A DNA stretch of 64,000 nt from CAZVKN01 sp964627035 (GTDB taxonomy: Bacteria; Electryoneota; AABM5-125-24; Hatepunaeales; Hatepunaeaceae): the NCBI GenBank assembly GCA_964627035.1, contig CAZVKN010000002.1, positions 123,144-187,143 of the forward strand, in the 5' to 3' direction. The translations under genes and the position numbers were made by a program. Position 1 is the stretch's first letter. Every line of letters begins with the position of its first letter. The notes under the pieces were generated by a model. That model did not search any database. It worked only from the letters and a program-made list of their open reading frames with translations, and was not told where the DNA came from. This document shows positions 51,829-60,831 of the stretch, piece after piece.

Positions 51829-53157
51829 TTACCAATCCGCCACTACTCTTTTTAACATCTCAATATTGTCATAAGTTCCGATGTCTGTTCGGTATTGCAA
51901 AGGACCTGACACGTTCCTCTTGAGAGATACATCAATCTGTGATGCTGCCTCAGGAACTGTGTCCGCAAGTGCAGTCAATGCAACAACGCGGGAAGTGCCG
52001 ACAGTTTTGTAAACATTCTCATTTTCTGTTCCAACTGCCGAAGCGAAGAACACGTGTATCCCATCAGATTTGATAGCTGATACATCCATTTCGAAAGTGT
52101 ATGGATCACCCGATTTAATTGCATATTCAGGAGTAACCAGATATTTGACCACCGATGCCTGATCTTTGAACTTCAACTGTTTAAGGTCATTTCGACGGAT
52201 CATATCCAAGGTCTCTACAAATGAAGTGTCAAGCACACTCAGCACATTTATCCCCTCCGGGTCTCCCAGTCGAGAATTAAACTCCATGAATTTAATTCCA
52301 TCGCGAGTCAGGAAGAATCCTGCATTGAGCACACCGTTGAAATGCCTGCCGATCCGATTAAGCTCATAAACTACCCGCTCAATGACATACATGCACTGTT
52401 CATAGTCCTTGTCTGTCATAAAGGGCAGGGGTAACGTTTTGTCGGTGAAAGTGCCCATGCCACCTGTGCCGGGACCTTTATCATTATCGAAGCGGTAAGG
52501 ATAGTCATACGTTGCCGGTGGATAAACGACATTCTTACCATCCGTTAACGCCATGATGGTAAACTCAATTCCCTCAATCTTCTCGACCAGTATGACTTCA
52601 GCACTTTTTTCAAGCAGTTCTGCGGCATACTGTTTTGTCTCATCATAATTCATCAAGTGCTTACCCATCACCTTCACCCCCTTACCGCCTGTCAACCCCT
52701 TTGGCTTGACTACAATAACCATATTCATTGAAATAATTTCATCAAAGGCATACTTCAACGATTCGCTGTCTTTGGCAATCCAGAATCGGGGAGTATATTC
52801 AGGTAGTATTTCACGCATCAATTCAAGCGCAAAGGATTTGTTCCACTCAATCTCGGCACCGGATCGTGTCGGACCGACTGTTGGAATACCACAGCTGAGC
52901 AGCTCATCAACCACACCCGCTTCAAGCGGATTGTCGCTGTTGATAAATGCAAGGTCAATCTTGTTTTCAAGACAGTAAGATGCGATCAATTTGCCATCAT
53001 TGATGTTTCCGGTAATGCAAGACCCACCGGATCTGTTGACATAGTGCATAATTGACGGGTTTTCGTGTGACATGACGGCATATACAGTGCTGTCTTGCGA
53101 TAGTCTCCAGGCGATGTTGCTTTCTCTGCCACCACCACCGATGAGAAGTGTTTTCAT
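51829..53157 (-). CDS. purD: Phosphoribosylamine-glycine ligase, divergent (archaeal-like) form
   Basis: 442-residue ATP-grasp enzyme for the second step of purine synthesis. Seen: MKTLLIGGGGRES at the N-terminus, VGPTRSGAEIEWNKSFALELM, VVKPKGLTGGKGVKV, DNDKGPGTGGMGTF and FNGVLNAGFFLTRDGIKFMEFNSRLGDPE. Two usual motifs are altered: GGGGREHA reads GGGGRESN and the QDHKR segment reads ATYDYPYRF. Archaeal PurD variants show similar departures, so I favour an archaeal-type PurD; another ATP-grasp ligase is possible. AAGGAG precedes the ATG. It is divergent from the methyltransferase gene, 81 bases away. Confidence 0.75.
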   Translation of the reverse strand: MKTLLIGGGGRESNIAWRLSQDSTVYAVMSHENPSIMHYVNRSGGSCITGNINDGKLIASYCLENKIDLAFINSDNPLEAGVVDELLSCGIPTVGPTRSGAEIEWNKSFALELMREILPEYTPRFWIAKDSESLKYAFDEIISMNMVIVVKPKGLTGGKGVKVMGKHLMNYDETKQYAAELLEKSAEVILVEKIEGIEFTIMALTDGKNVVYPPATYDYPYRFDNDKGPGTGGMGTFTDKTLPLPFMTDKDYEQCMYVIERVVYELNRIGRHFNGVLNAGFFLTRDGIKFMEFNSRLGDPEGINVLSVLDTSFVETLDMIRRNDLKQLKFKDQASVVKYLVTPEYAIKSGDPYTFEMDVSAIKSDGIHVFFASAVGTENENVYKTVGTSRVVALTALADTVPEAASQIDVSLKRNVSGPLQYRTDIGTYDNIEMLKRVVADW

Positions 53158-53238
53158 TGTTTCTCCTTTGCAATGTTTGCCTGAAATATAGTGATGAACT
53201 AAATTACTTACAACTTTTTAATCATTCAAACAAAGCTT

Positions 53239-54972
53239 GTGCCTAAGAAGACCGCTACAGATACTAAACGTGAACTCAACTGGGAAGGTAAATACGATGT
53301 TGCTGGACAGTTAAACGGCATCCTCCTTCCCGATCCGCCACTGAAACTGATTAAAAAAGAAAGCTACAGTTCTTTCGTCTCTTCTGAAAATGACAATGCA
53401 AGTAATCAGTTAATTCACGGCGACAACAAACTTGTAATGTCAAGTCTGTTGGAACAATTCGAAGGTAAGATTGACCTCATTTACATTGATCCACCTTTTG
53501 ATGTTGGTGCTCGTTTCGACATGAATGTTTCATTAGGAGACAAATCGAAGGATGGAGCATCTGAACAGAAAAACCTCAAAACCACCGCTTATGACGACCG
53601 ATGGGGATCAGGCATAGATTCGTACCTCCAGTCTCTGTTTGAACGGCTGACATTGATGCACAAGCTCCTCGCTGATTCTGGTAGCATCTACGTACACTGC
53701 GATTGGCGCGCCAACAGCTACATCAGGCTGATCATGGACTCAATCTTCGGTGCCGAGAACTTCCTGAATGAGATAGTGTGGCTGTATGGTCTCGGTGGCA
53801 GTTCACATCGAAACTGGTCACGAAAACATGACACGATCCTGTTCTATTCAAAAACTGTTGACGGTCATTATTTCAATCCGGTGATGGTTCCGGCTACAAG
53901 CCAGCGGATGAAGGGAATGGATAAAAAGTGTCCGGATTTCTGGAACATTCCGACAATAAATAATCAGGCTCTTGAACGGACAGGATATGCGACTCAAAAA
54001 CCTGAGCAACTACTTGAAAGAATAATCACAGCGTCATCCCGAAAAGGAGACTTGGTTGCTGATTTTTACTGCGGTAGTGGCACAACCGGAGTAGTCGCCT
54101 CGAAACTCGGCAGAAGATGGACCATGAGTGATTCCGGACAAATGGCAATCCACACAACACGAAAGAGAATGATTGATATCAATGGGAGTGATGGATCGGA
54201 TTTCGATATTTATGATTTTGGATCAGCCGATAGAAAGTGGTTACAAACTGAAAAACTTCAGCTTACGGATCAGCAGTTCATCAAGATTGTGTTGGAAGGA
54301 TTTAAGGCAGATGTGCTTGAATCCAGTGAATCGCTTTCATCACTTGTTCACGGTAAGAAGGGAGACATTTGGTGTCATGTTTCCTCTTTGGGGAATAAAC
54401 TGGACGAACAGACAATAAATCAAATCATTGAAGATGTGAGAAAGACTGAATTGATGTCGTGCTATTGTCTTGCCTCAGAATTTGAGGTGGATATAAACAG
54501 AACAGTTGAGAAAACTGAGAAAGGGCAGGACGTTAAGTTAACTCCCGTAAGAATCCCGTCTGATATTTTAGTGCAGATATCCAGCAGCTCAATTGTGTGG
54601 TTCGGGTTGCATCAAATTAGCATAAACCTCATCTACGGAAATTCAGATGACGGTAGCTACGTGGATATAAAACTGACCGGGTTTCAACCAAACCTTATTT
54701 CAGCTCCCGAGAAACAACTCAACGAATTTCAGAACGTTGCAGACAACAACGCCTTTGACCTTATTGATTTCTGGTCTGTGGATTTTGATTATGAACCGTA
54801 TCATGCATTCAAACACCATTGGTCTTCTTATCGCACCCGAAAAGAGAGAGGATTGGCACTGTCAAGCGACATCAAGTACCGTTATCCTAAGCAAGGACAA
54901 TACATCATCTGTGTAATGTTGGTAGATGTCTTTGGAAATGAAACCTACACAACGACAGAGATTGAAAGTTAG
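53239..54972 (+). CDS. Orphan beta-class adenine/cytosine-N DNA methyltransferase (Type III Mod-like)
   Basis: 577 residues from GTG. The catalytic motif IV IYIDPPFD at Asp84 precedes the SAM-binding motif I DFYCGSGTTGVVAS at Asp275, the order of beta-class amino-methyltransferases (N6-adenine or N4-cytosine). QLIHGDNKLVMSSLL, LMHKLLADSGSIYVHCDWRANSYI and GYATQKPEQLLERII are typical of Type III Mod subunits. The C-terminal 70 residues (IDFWSVDFDYEPY...GQYIICVMLVDVFGNETY) look like a PKD/Ig-type beta module. No Res, helicase or nuclease gene is nearby, so it is orphan here. It ends 22 bases from a transporter remnant on the other strand. Confidence 0.9.
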   Translation: MPKKTATDTKRELNWEGKYDVAGQLNGILLPDPPLKLIKKESYSSFVSSENDNASNQLIHGDNKLVMSSLLEQFEGKIDLIYIDPPFDVGARFDMNVSLGDKSKDGASEQKNLKTTAYDDRWGSGIDSYLQSLFERLTLMHKLLADSGSIYVHCDWRANSYIRLIMDSIFGAENFLNEIVWLYGLGGSSHRNWSRKHDTILFYSKTVDGHYFNPVMVPATSQRMKGMDKKCPDFWNIPTINNQALERTGYATQKPEQLLERIITASSRKGDLVADFYCGSGTTGVVASKLGRRWTMSDSGQMAIHTTRKRMIDINGSDGSDFDIYDFGSADRKWLQTEKLQLTDQQFIKIVLEGFKADVLESSESLSSLVHGKKGDIWCHVSSLGNKLDEQTINQIIEDVRKTELMSCYCLASEFEVDINRTVEKTEKGQDVKLTPVRIPSDILVQISSSSIVWFGLHQISINLIYGNSDDGSYVDIKLTGFQPNLISAPEKQLNEFQNVADNNAFDLIDFWSVDFDYEPYHAFKHHWSSYRTRKERGLALSSDIKYRYPKQGQYIICVMLVDVFGNETYTTTEIES

Positions 54973-54993
54973 GGCACTCGTTGTCTTTTTCAC

Positions 54994-55170
54994 TCATGGA
55001 GAACCACCATCAGCAACTGCAGCCATACGGGTAACTTCAGGTCGTTCGACGTCAAGATTGAGAAATAAAAGGATGATTAAAAATAGAGCGGGTCCGAGGA
55101 AAAGACCGATTGTTCTCCGAATAGAGTAACCGTTTTCAGGATCAGATTTGTGTTCAACTGATGTTGACAT
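54994..55170 (-). pseudogene. N-terminal remnant of an SLC13/DASS-family anion:sodium symporter
   Basis: Reading the minus strand from an ATG at 55170 gives 58 codons to a TGA at 54994. The segment YSIRRTIGLFLGPALF, a hydrophobic run, then PEVTRMAAVA matches the start of divalent-anion:Na+ symporters (pattern Y..R..IGL.LGP.LFL...P.G...E..RMAAVALLMA.WWITEA). It stops where the first conserved WWITEA helix should begin, and the methyltransferase gene occupies the following space. No other piece of the transporter is in the window. Its start codon overlaps the tRNA promoter region. Confidence 0.65.
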
Positions 55171-55192
55171 AAAGACGAATAGATTGTATATT
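55164..55192 (+). promoter_or_regulatory. Consensus promoter of the tRNA-Lys gene
   Basis: TTGACA (55164-55169), 17 bases, TATATT (55187-55192). Expected start at about 55199-55201, directly before the tRNA 5' end. Confidence 0.8.
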
Positions 55193-55201
55193 GTGCTGTC
55201 T

Positions 55202-55274
55202 GCGCCTATAGCTCAATTGGCAGAGCAAGTGACTCTTAATCACTAGGTTCGGGGTTCGAGTCCCTGTGGGCGTA
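55202..55274 (+). tRNA. tRNA-Lys (anticodon CUU)
   Basis: 73 bases fold fully: acceptor GCGCCTA/TGGGCGT (with two wobble pairs), D stem GCTC/GAGC, anticodon stem AGTGA/TCACT with loop CTCTTAA (anticodon CTT at 55235-55237), T arm CGGGG-TTCGAGT-CCCTG, discriminator A. It decodes AAG. CCA is not encoded. Confidence 0.96.
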
Positions 55275-55278
55275 CATT

Positions 55279-55313
55279 AGCCGTCACTTATTATGTGGCG
55301 GCTGTTTTATTCT
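55279..55313 (+). terminator. Terminator after tRNA-Lys
   Basis: AGCCGTCAC (55279-55287), 7-base loop, GTGGCGGCT (55295-55303) with one G-T pair, then GTTTTATTCTT. Confidence 0.8.
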
Positions 55314-55323
55314 TGTCACTAAA

Positions 55324-56028
55324 TTAGTGGCAGTTGACCGATGTCTCATGCTCCGTTACTACGATTTTTGGGCTGATATATGGAATTCCTAACGAGAGAC
55401 CACGCAGGATGAACAGCAGTGCCAGAATCACCACACCGGCAGGAAGCAATCGTAAAATTGCATGTCGAATTCGGACAGTGATCAGCTTGCTCAACCACGA
55501 TGTTGCCAGCAAAATCGGCACTGTTCCCAGTCCGAAAAGTGACATGTAACCTATGCTTCCCATTACCGTTCCGGTGGAGAGTGCACCTGCCAAACCGAGA
55601 TAGACAAACCCACATGGTAAAAAACCGTTCAGCAACCCTATCAGAAACATCGAATTAACAGAATGTTGTTTTAACAGAATCCCCCACCAATACTTGAGCT
55701 TGATTTTGACCTTTTCAACGGGAAGAAACGGAAACAGGCGCAGACCCAGACGTGTAGGAAGAAAAACTGAAAATAAGATAGCAACGCCTATTGAGATGGA
55801 GAGTGTCTGCTGATATCCACTTACGTGAATTGATTTGCCCACGAGTCCCGCCAGAAACCCGAGAAAGCAGTAGGTGACTATCCGTCCAAAGTTATAGAGC
55901 AGTCTGCCAATCCAAAATGTCAGTTTCCGGTGTGGAGTTCCAGGTAACGCCAACATAATCGGACCACACATTCCAACACAGTGTACGCTGCCGAACAATC
56001 CGATCATAAATCCCGTCCAGACTTCCAT
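55324..56028 (-). CDS. TauE/SafE (UreH-like) membrane protein
   Basis: 234-residue polytopic membrane protein (about six TMs) of the sulfite exporter TauE/SafE family, UreH-like branch. MIGLFGSVHCVGMCGPIMLAL is the signature, with the HCVGMCGP cysteines; the second repeat has FLIGLLNGFLPCGFVYLGLAGAL. Members of this branch often accompany cytochrome oxidase or metal-handling genes, and the HC...C motif suggests metal or thiol chemistry. Here its neighbour is a phosphatase gene, so the context does not help. No Shine-Dalgarno sequence is seen before the ATG. Confidence 0.85.
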   Translation of the reverse strand: MEVWTGFMIGLFGSVHCVGMCGPIMLALPGTPHRKLTFWIGRLLYNFGRIVTYCFLGFLAGLVGKSIHVSGYQQTLSISIGVAILFSVFLPTRLGLRLFPFLPVEKVKIKLKYWWGILLKQHSVNSMFLIGLLNGFLPCGFVYLGLAGALSTGTVMGSIGYMSLFGLGTVPILLATSWLSKLITVRIRHAILRLLPAGVVILALLFILRGLSLGIPYISPKIVVTEHETSVNCH

Positions 56029-56047
56029 TTTTGTTATCAGTTCCTTG

Positions 56048-56566
56048 TCACAAGCTCATTTCAAGATTAATGATTTGATCATTGATCACATTGTAAAGTC
56101 GAGGTACTTCTATATCAAGGATTGAAAATAGCTCTGTGTAGTCATCAATTTCCTTTCCGGTCGGATCGGGCATGTCAACATCATCAGGCGGCGAAAAAGC
56201 TCCGAATTCCCTCATTACTTGTATCCTATCAGCTGCATCAGGAAACTGTTTTACCAGATTCTCCTGATGCTTCCTTTCCATTACAATAATCCAGTAATAG
56301 CGATTGATTAGCTTTTTATCAACGAGGCGAGAACGGTGTTTAGCGACTGATAATCCCCTTCGGCTCAGGATAAAATTGATGACACTGTTTGGACCGGTGC
56401 CGTTCATTGCATTAACACCTGCAGAACTGATGTCCCATGTGTCGTGAGTTTTGTCAGTCACCGCCTTAAACATACATTCAGCAGATGGGCTCCGTGTGAT
56501 ATTGGCAGTACAGACAAACAGCACACTGCGGAATGGTGGGGTCTTCGGTTGACGCTTAAAAAACAT
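56048..56566 (-). CDS. Low-molecular-weight protein-tyrosine phosphatase
   Basis: 172 residues. The catalytic P-loop CTANITRS (Cys19-Arg25) matches C-x5-R-S, slightly changed from the usual C.GN.CRS, and the general-acid Asp is in DMPDPTGKE. Such phosphatases often control the tyrosine kinases of capsule/exopolysaccharide export; the gene for a CapD/PglF-like dehydratase 62 bases upstream on the same strand supports a polysaccharide role. No tyrosine kinase (Wzc) gene is in the window. Confidence 0.9.
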   Translation of the reverse strand: MFFKRQPKTPPFRSVLFVCTANITRSPSAECMFKAVTDKTHDTWDISSAGVNAMNGTGPNSVINFILSRRGLSVAKHRSRLVDKKLINRYYWIIVMERKHQENLVKQFPDAADRIQVMREFGAFSPPDDVDMPDPTGKEIDDYTELFSILDIEVPRLYNVINDQIINLEMSL

Positions 56567-56628
56567 CTATTGGAGGAAAGTCTAAGTTCAATAAGAATCG
56601 CTTAGATAGCATTTGTTTTCAGGCGAGC

Positions 56629-58635
56629 TTAAACCGCAATCTGCACTGTTTTTTCTTCAACTGAAATTATTTTTGACACCGGCTTGGAACCGTTTCCGGA
56701 TGGCTCGTGTTTCGCTTCAGGAGTGCGCTTGTGGTAAGGTTTGAAATCCGGAACGAGACGGGCTACGGAAGCATAAAGCTCTTCACGAGTCATGGAGTAG
56801 CAGTTTTCTAACAGGTCATTAAGATCGGATGCCAGATCTTCCTCTTCAATAATGTTAGGACCGTTTGTTACCCAGATCTTCTCAATCGCAGTTTTTTTAC
56901 CAACACCAACATGGTAAAGTTCTTCATACAGTTTTTCACCATCACGCAGACCTGTAAACTCTATCTTAACATCAATGTCCGGCTTCAAACCGGATAATCG
57001 TATCATATCGCGGGCTAAATCAAAAATCTTGACCGGTTCACCCATATCAAGAATATAAATCGCATCATCCTCGTTCAGAGTTGCAGCCTGCAGCACAAGC
57101 TGAACCGCTTCAGATGTCAACATGAAGAAACGGGTAACTTCAGGATCAGTAACTGTAACCAATCCCTGATTCTTGATCTGTCTTTCAAATTTTGGGATAA
57201 CCGATCCGGAGCTACCCATCACATTCCCAAACCGCACAACTGAGAAGACTGATCCCTGTTCATGTTTTTGAGCCTTAACGAGCATCTCACAGATCCGCTT
57301 GGTCGCCCCCATCATACTTGTCGGTCGAACCGCCTTGTCAGTGGAAATCATCACAAATTTTTCAACTCCGTGAGCGGCTGCTACATCCGCCAACACGCTT
57401 GTTCCTACAATATTGTTCCGTATTGCAGAGCGAGGATTTTGCTCCATTAACGGTACATGTTTGTATGCCGCTGCGTGAAATACTACCGCAGGATCATAAG
57501 TTGCGAAAACTTTCTCGGTCAACTGCCGATGAGAAATGTCTCCTACTATGGGTTTGATTTGCAATTGCGGAAATGTTACTGTCAGTTCGTCGAGGATTAG
57601 GTAGAGATTAGGTTCACTGATGTCAAATAGCACCAGCTTCTCAGGTTGGCAAATGGCTGCCTGTCTGCATATTTCCGATCCTATTGATCCACCGGCACCA
57701 CTCACTAAGACGCTCTTGCCTTTGAGCAGCTTCTCTACACGTGAAATGTCCAGTTCTATCGGTTTTCTGCGCAGTAAGTCGCTAATGTCAATTGACCGCA
57801 ACTGTTCGTAAGTAGCCTTACCGTCAATCAATTCAGCCACACCCGGCACTGTTCTCAGCTTTACCGAACCGTTAAACTCTTTTTGGAGGAATGTAATAAT
57901 TTCGCGCATTTGCCTACCATCAAGGGTAGGCATTGCAACGACGATTTCCTCCACGTTATTCTTGTCAACAACATCCCTGACGACTTCCCTGCCCCCAAAG
58001 ATGGGTGCCCCATGAATATTAAGACTTTTCTTAACGGCATCATCATCAATGAAACCCACTAATTTAATATCGTGACCGGTTGCTTTTTGCTGCGTATCTC
58101 TGGAAATCATCTCGCCTGCATCGCCCGCGCCGTAGATCAAGATTCTGCGCCGCGTACTGCTATGCCTGGATTGTCCCATCAGGCGGATGAAGCGAATAGA
58201 AAATCTGCTTGCACCGATTGATAAAAACAGAATCATCCACTGGGTAATAAAAATTGACCAGTGTGGAACAAACTTACCGATTACAACAAGAGCTACAACT
58301 GAAGCCAAAACAGCCAGCAAGGTACCGTAAAAGATAATTATCATGGCATCTATGCTCGCATAACGCCATAGGGTTCGGTACATGCGGACTGATCCGAAAG
58401 CAATTATTCCGGAGGCAATGACAACCGGGAGGTAGCTTACTGCTGAATCCATCCAAAACAGGAACTCACCGGGATACCTGAGAAGAAATGCGCCCAGATA
58501 GGCAATCGAAATCATACTGCTGTCAATACAGATCAGTATCAGAATTCTACGAAGATAGTGTCCTTTATTCGGTTTGCCAAAGTTTTCCGGATTAGATTTA
58601 ATTTGATTGTTGATCTCTTCCATGTGCTTACTCAC
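56629..58635 (-). CDS. CapD/PglF/WbpM-type NDP-sugar 4,6-dehydratase, membrane-bound
   Basis: 668 residues. Four or five N-terminal TMs (about 30-150), a Rossmann CoA-binding_3 domain (RRILIYGAGDAGEMISRD, about 165-285) and a C-terminal extended SDR domain with VLVSGAGGSIGSEICRQ at about 310. The substrate-site sequence STDKAVRPTSMMGATKR replaces the usual Tyr-x3-Lys with Met-x3-Lys, which is normal for this inverting/4,6-dehydratase group. It likely makes UDP-4-keto-6-deoxy-HexNAc for surface glycans. Start is GTG at 58635 or ATG at 58623; neither has a strong ribosome site. Confidence 0.93.
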   Translation of the reverse strand: MSKHMEEINNQIKSNPENFGKPNKGHYLRRILILICIDSSMISIAYLGAFLLRYPGEFLFWMDSAVSYLPVVIASGIIAFGSVRMYRTLWRYASIDAMIIIFYGTLLAVLASVVALVVIGKFVPHWSIFITQWMILFLSIGASRFSIRFIRLMGQSRHSSTRRRILIYGAGDAGEMISRDTQQKATGHDIKLVGFIDDDAVKKSLNIHGAPIFGGREVVRDVVDKNNVEEIVVAMPTLDGRQMREIITFLQKEFNGSVKLRTVPGVAELIDGKATYEQLRSIDISDLLRRKPIELDISRVEKLLKGKSVLVSGAGGSIGSEICRQAAICQPEKLVLFDISEPNLYLILDELTVTFPQLQIKPIVGDISHRQLTEKVFATYDPAVVFHAAAYKHVPLMEQNPRSAIRNNIVGTSVLADVAAAHGVEKFVMISTDKAVRPTSMMGATKRICEMLVKAQKHEQGSVFSVVRFGNVMGSSGSVIPKFERQIKNQGLVTVTDPEVTRFFMLTSEAVQLVLQAATLNEDDAIYILDMGEPVKIFDLARDMIRLSGLKPDIDVKIEFTGLRDGEKLYEELYHVGVGKKTAIEKIWVTNGPNIIEEEDLASDLNDLLENCYSMTREELYASVARLVPDFKPYHKRTPEAKHEPSGNGSKPVSKIISVEEKTVQIAV

Positions 58636-59019
58636 AGGTTATATGATCAAGTCCCAAATCGAGTAGTGTTTTATAGGCAATCTATGATGTGATCGTATTT
58701 GAGATTAAGTGTAATAGGTAAAAATTGCAAGAGTATTAACCAAGTAGTGATCTTGTAGTCGCGGTTGTCGCAAGCACGACGTCAGGCATGGGACAAGCCA
58801 GACTACAAAATTAATACCCTCAAAATCACTTTAGTTTGGACACAACTATAAAAAATATTTCTCTATGACTTGTAAAGATGATAAAATAATGCCATGAAGT
58901 CAAATAGTTGGGCGAATTTCAGCACTATTTCTGAAAATATATTGCTAAATTTCCGCTATAAATCTAATCATAGCAGCATTTTCATCATATGACGCAGATC
59001 ACTTACCAAGACACAATGT
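58636..59019. other. AT-rich intergenic region between the dehydratase and gdhA genes
   Basis: About 460 bases separate the dehydratase start and the gdhA stop. Apart from element E copy 4 (58755) and the gdhA terminator (59020-59056) it is AT-rich with no open frame over 35 codons. It presumably holds the dehydratase promoter, which I cannot pinpoint. Confidence 0.6.
58755..58806 (+). repeat. Palindromic element E, copy 4
   Basis: GTA, hairpin arms GTCGCGGTTG/CAAGCACGAC and GTCAGGCATG/CAAGCCAGAC (both with mismatches), TAC. The flanks CAAGTAGTGATCTT and AAATTAATACCCTCAAAATCACTT form an imperfect outer inverted repeat. It is the only E copy that lies upstream, not downstream, of its nearest gene. 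Confidence 0.75.
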
Positions 59020-59056
59020 AAAAGAACCCTTTCGATGAGACCGAAAGGGTTCTTTT
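59020..59056. terminator. Perfect bidirectional terminator after gdhA
   Basis: AAAAGAACCCTTTCG (59020-59034), 7-base loop, CGAAAGGGTTCTTTT (59042-59056): 15-bp perfect stem with A and T runs on both strands. It lies 40 bases beyond the gdhA stop. Confidence 0.95.
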
Positions 59057-59095
59057 GATACTTGTGATTCGTGACCGGACACTAAATGTCAGAAA

Positions 59096-60457
59096 TTATA
59101 CTACACCCATATCAATCATCGTATTGGCAACTTTCAGGAATCCGGCGATATTGGCGCCGTTCACATAGTTGCCTTCACAATCATAAGCGACTGACGCTTC
59201 GTAAGCTGCTCCATGAATTGCCTTCATGATGTTTTGCAGACGTTGGTCAACCTCTTCACGAGTCCATGACAGACGGAGGCTGTTCTGTGACATCTCAAGA
59301 CCGGAAACTGCAACACCACCGGCATTGGCTGCCTTACCGGGACCATACAGAATTCCTTTGTCCAGATAGACGTTGACACCATCAGGAGTGGTCGGCATGT
59401 TTGCACCTTCCGAAACGACGTAAATGCCATTGTCCATCAAATTCTGCGCATCCTTGCCGTTGATCTCATTCTGGGTTGCTGACGGGAAAGCACAGTCGGC
59501 TTTGTTGTTCCAAAGCGGATTGTAGTCCAGGCTCTTGTCAATTGGGAAGTACTGTGCGTTTTTGTACTGCTCGACGTACTCGCTGATGCGACCGCGACGA
59601 ACATTCTTCAGCTCCATCATCCACGCCAGCTTGTCACGATCAATTCCTTCTTCATCGAGGACATAACCACCTGAATCGGAAACTGTGATGGGCTTGCCGC
59701 CGAGATCCAACAGTTTCTCTATTGTGTATTGCGAGACATTGCCTGATCCGGAAACAAGACAGGTTTTGCCTTCAAGTGTTTCGTTGCGGGTTGCCAGCAT
59801 CTCTGCCGCAAAGTAAACTGCACCATATCCGGTGGCTTCCGGACGAATCAGTGAGCCACCCCAGTTCAGACCTTTACCGGTCAGCACTCCGACAAATTCG
59901 TTCTTGACTCTCTTATACTGACCAAACATGAAACCGATTTCACGACCGCCTACACCGATATCACCGGCGGGGATATCAGTGAACTGACCAATATGGCGAC
60001 ACAGCTCTGTCATGAAGCTTTGACAGAAGTGCATCACCTCGTTGTCGCTTTTGCCCTTGGGATCAAAATCACTTCCACCTTTACCACCACCCATCGGCAG
60101 TGTGGTCAGACTGTTTTTAAATACCTGCTCAAATGCGAGGAACTTCAATATGCCGAGGTTCACAGAGGGATGAAAACGGAGACCACCTTTGTACGGTCCG
60201 ATTGCGCTGTTCATCTCAATACGGAAACCACGGTTAACCTGTACATCACCATTATCATCCAGCCATGGAACACGGAACATTATGACTCTTTCCGGTTCTA
60301 CAATGCGCTCGACGATCTTGAACTTACGGTACTCAGAGTGACGATCAATAACCGGAGCCAGTGATTCGACCACTTCCTGCACCGCTTGATGGAATTCGGG
60401 TTCAGCGGGATTTTTCGCCTTCACCTGTCCCATAATGGATGTAACAAATTCAGACAT
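59096..60457 (-). CDS. gdhA: Glutamate dehydrogenase, NADP-type hexameric
   Basis: 453 residues, the length of the small hexameric GDH. It aminates 2-oxoglutarate to glutamate. RVPWLDDNGDVQVNRGFRI, IGPYKGGLRFHPSVN, and the catalytic Lys region LPMGGGKGGSDFDPKGKSD are intact; SGSGNVSQYTIEKL is the dinucleotide fold. This N-terminus (about 50 residues before the core) is typical of NADP-dependent anabolic enzymes, but the cofactor is inferred. AGGAG precedes the ATG. It is a single-gene unit with its own terminator. Confidence 0.97.
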   Translation of the reverse strand: MSEFVTSIMGQVKAKNPAEPEFHQAVQEVVESLAPVIDRHSEYRKFKIVERIVEPERVIMFRVPWLDDNGDVQVNRGFRIEMNSAIGPYKGGLRFHPSVNLGILKFLAFEQVFKNSLTTLPMGGGKGGSDFDPKGKSDNEVMHFCQSFMTELCRHIGQFTDIPAGDIGVGGREIGFMFGQYKRVKNEFVGVLTGKGLNWGGSLIRPEATGYGAVYFAAEMLATRNETLEGKTCLVSGSGNVSQYTIEKLLDLGGKPITVSDSGGYVLDEEGIDRDKLAWMMELKNVRRGRISEYVEQYKNAQYFPIDKSLDYNPLWNNKADCAFPSATQNEINGKDAQNLMDNGIYVVSEGANMPTTPDGVNVYLDKGILYGPGKAANAGGVAVSGLEMSQNSLRLSWTREEVDQRLQNIMKAIHGAAYEASVAYDCEGNYVNGANIAGFLKVANTMIDMGVV

Positions 60458-60667
60458 TGATTATACTCCTGGAATATTTTGTTTAATTGTGCCTTTCGGC
60501 TTTGCTTGTCTTGTGAATTTAATATCTAACAGCAAACGAGTCAAACGTTTTTACACTTACTTTGCATCTTCACGCTTAAAAACACCTCTTAATGCACAAT
60601 GGAACAAAATTGGTTCTTTGCCGGTTCATATGGTAAGCACCAAGTTGTAGATAGATTTACATTTATC

Positions 60668-60730
60668 AGTTCAGAGTTCAGGCTTCAGCGTGTTTTCTTC
60701 ACGCACAGGCTGAAGCCTGAACTCTGAACT
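60668..60730 (+). repeat. Palindromic element F, copy 4 (perfect 21-bp arms)
   Basis: The arms 60668-60688 (AGTTCAGAGTTCAGG...) and 60710-60730 (...CCTGAACTCTGAACT) are perfectly complementary over 21 bases. Inside, CGTG (60689-60692) pairs with CACG (60700-60703). It is the longest perfect stem in the window apart from coding duplications. Confidence 0.92.
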
Positions 60731-60831
60731 AATCCGTTAATATCCATAGTGGTTTCCAAAGAAGCAAATATCGGATTGGATGGTAAAATTACATCTGACA
60801 CTATTGTACGGAATCATTTAAAAATGTTAAC

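Noticed and set aside
60435..60650. 71-codon plus-strand open frame upstream of the PBP operon
   Set aside because: It overlaps the gdhA start in antisense and has no ribosome site or family resemblance.
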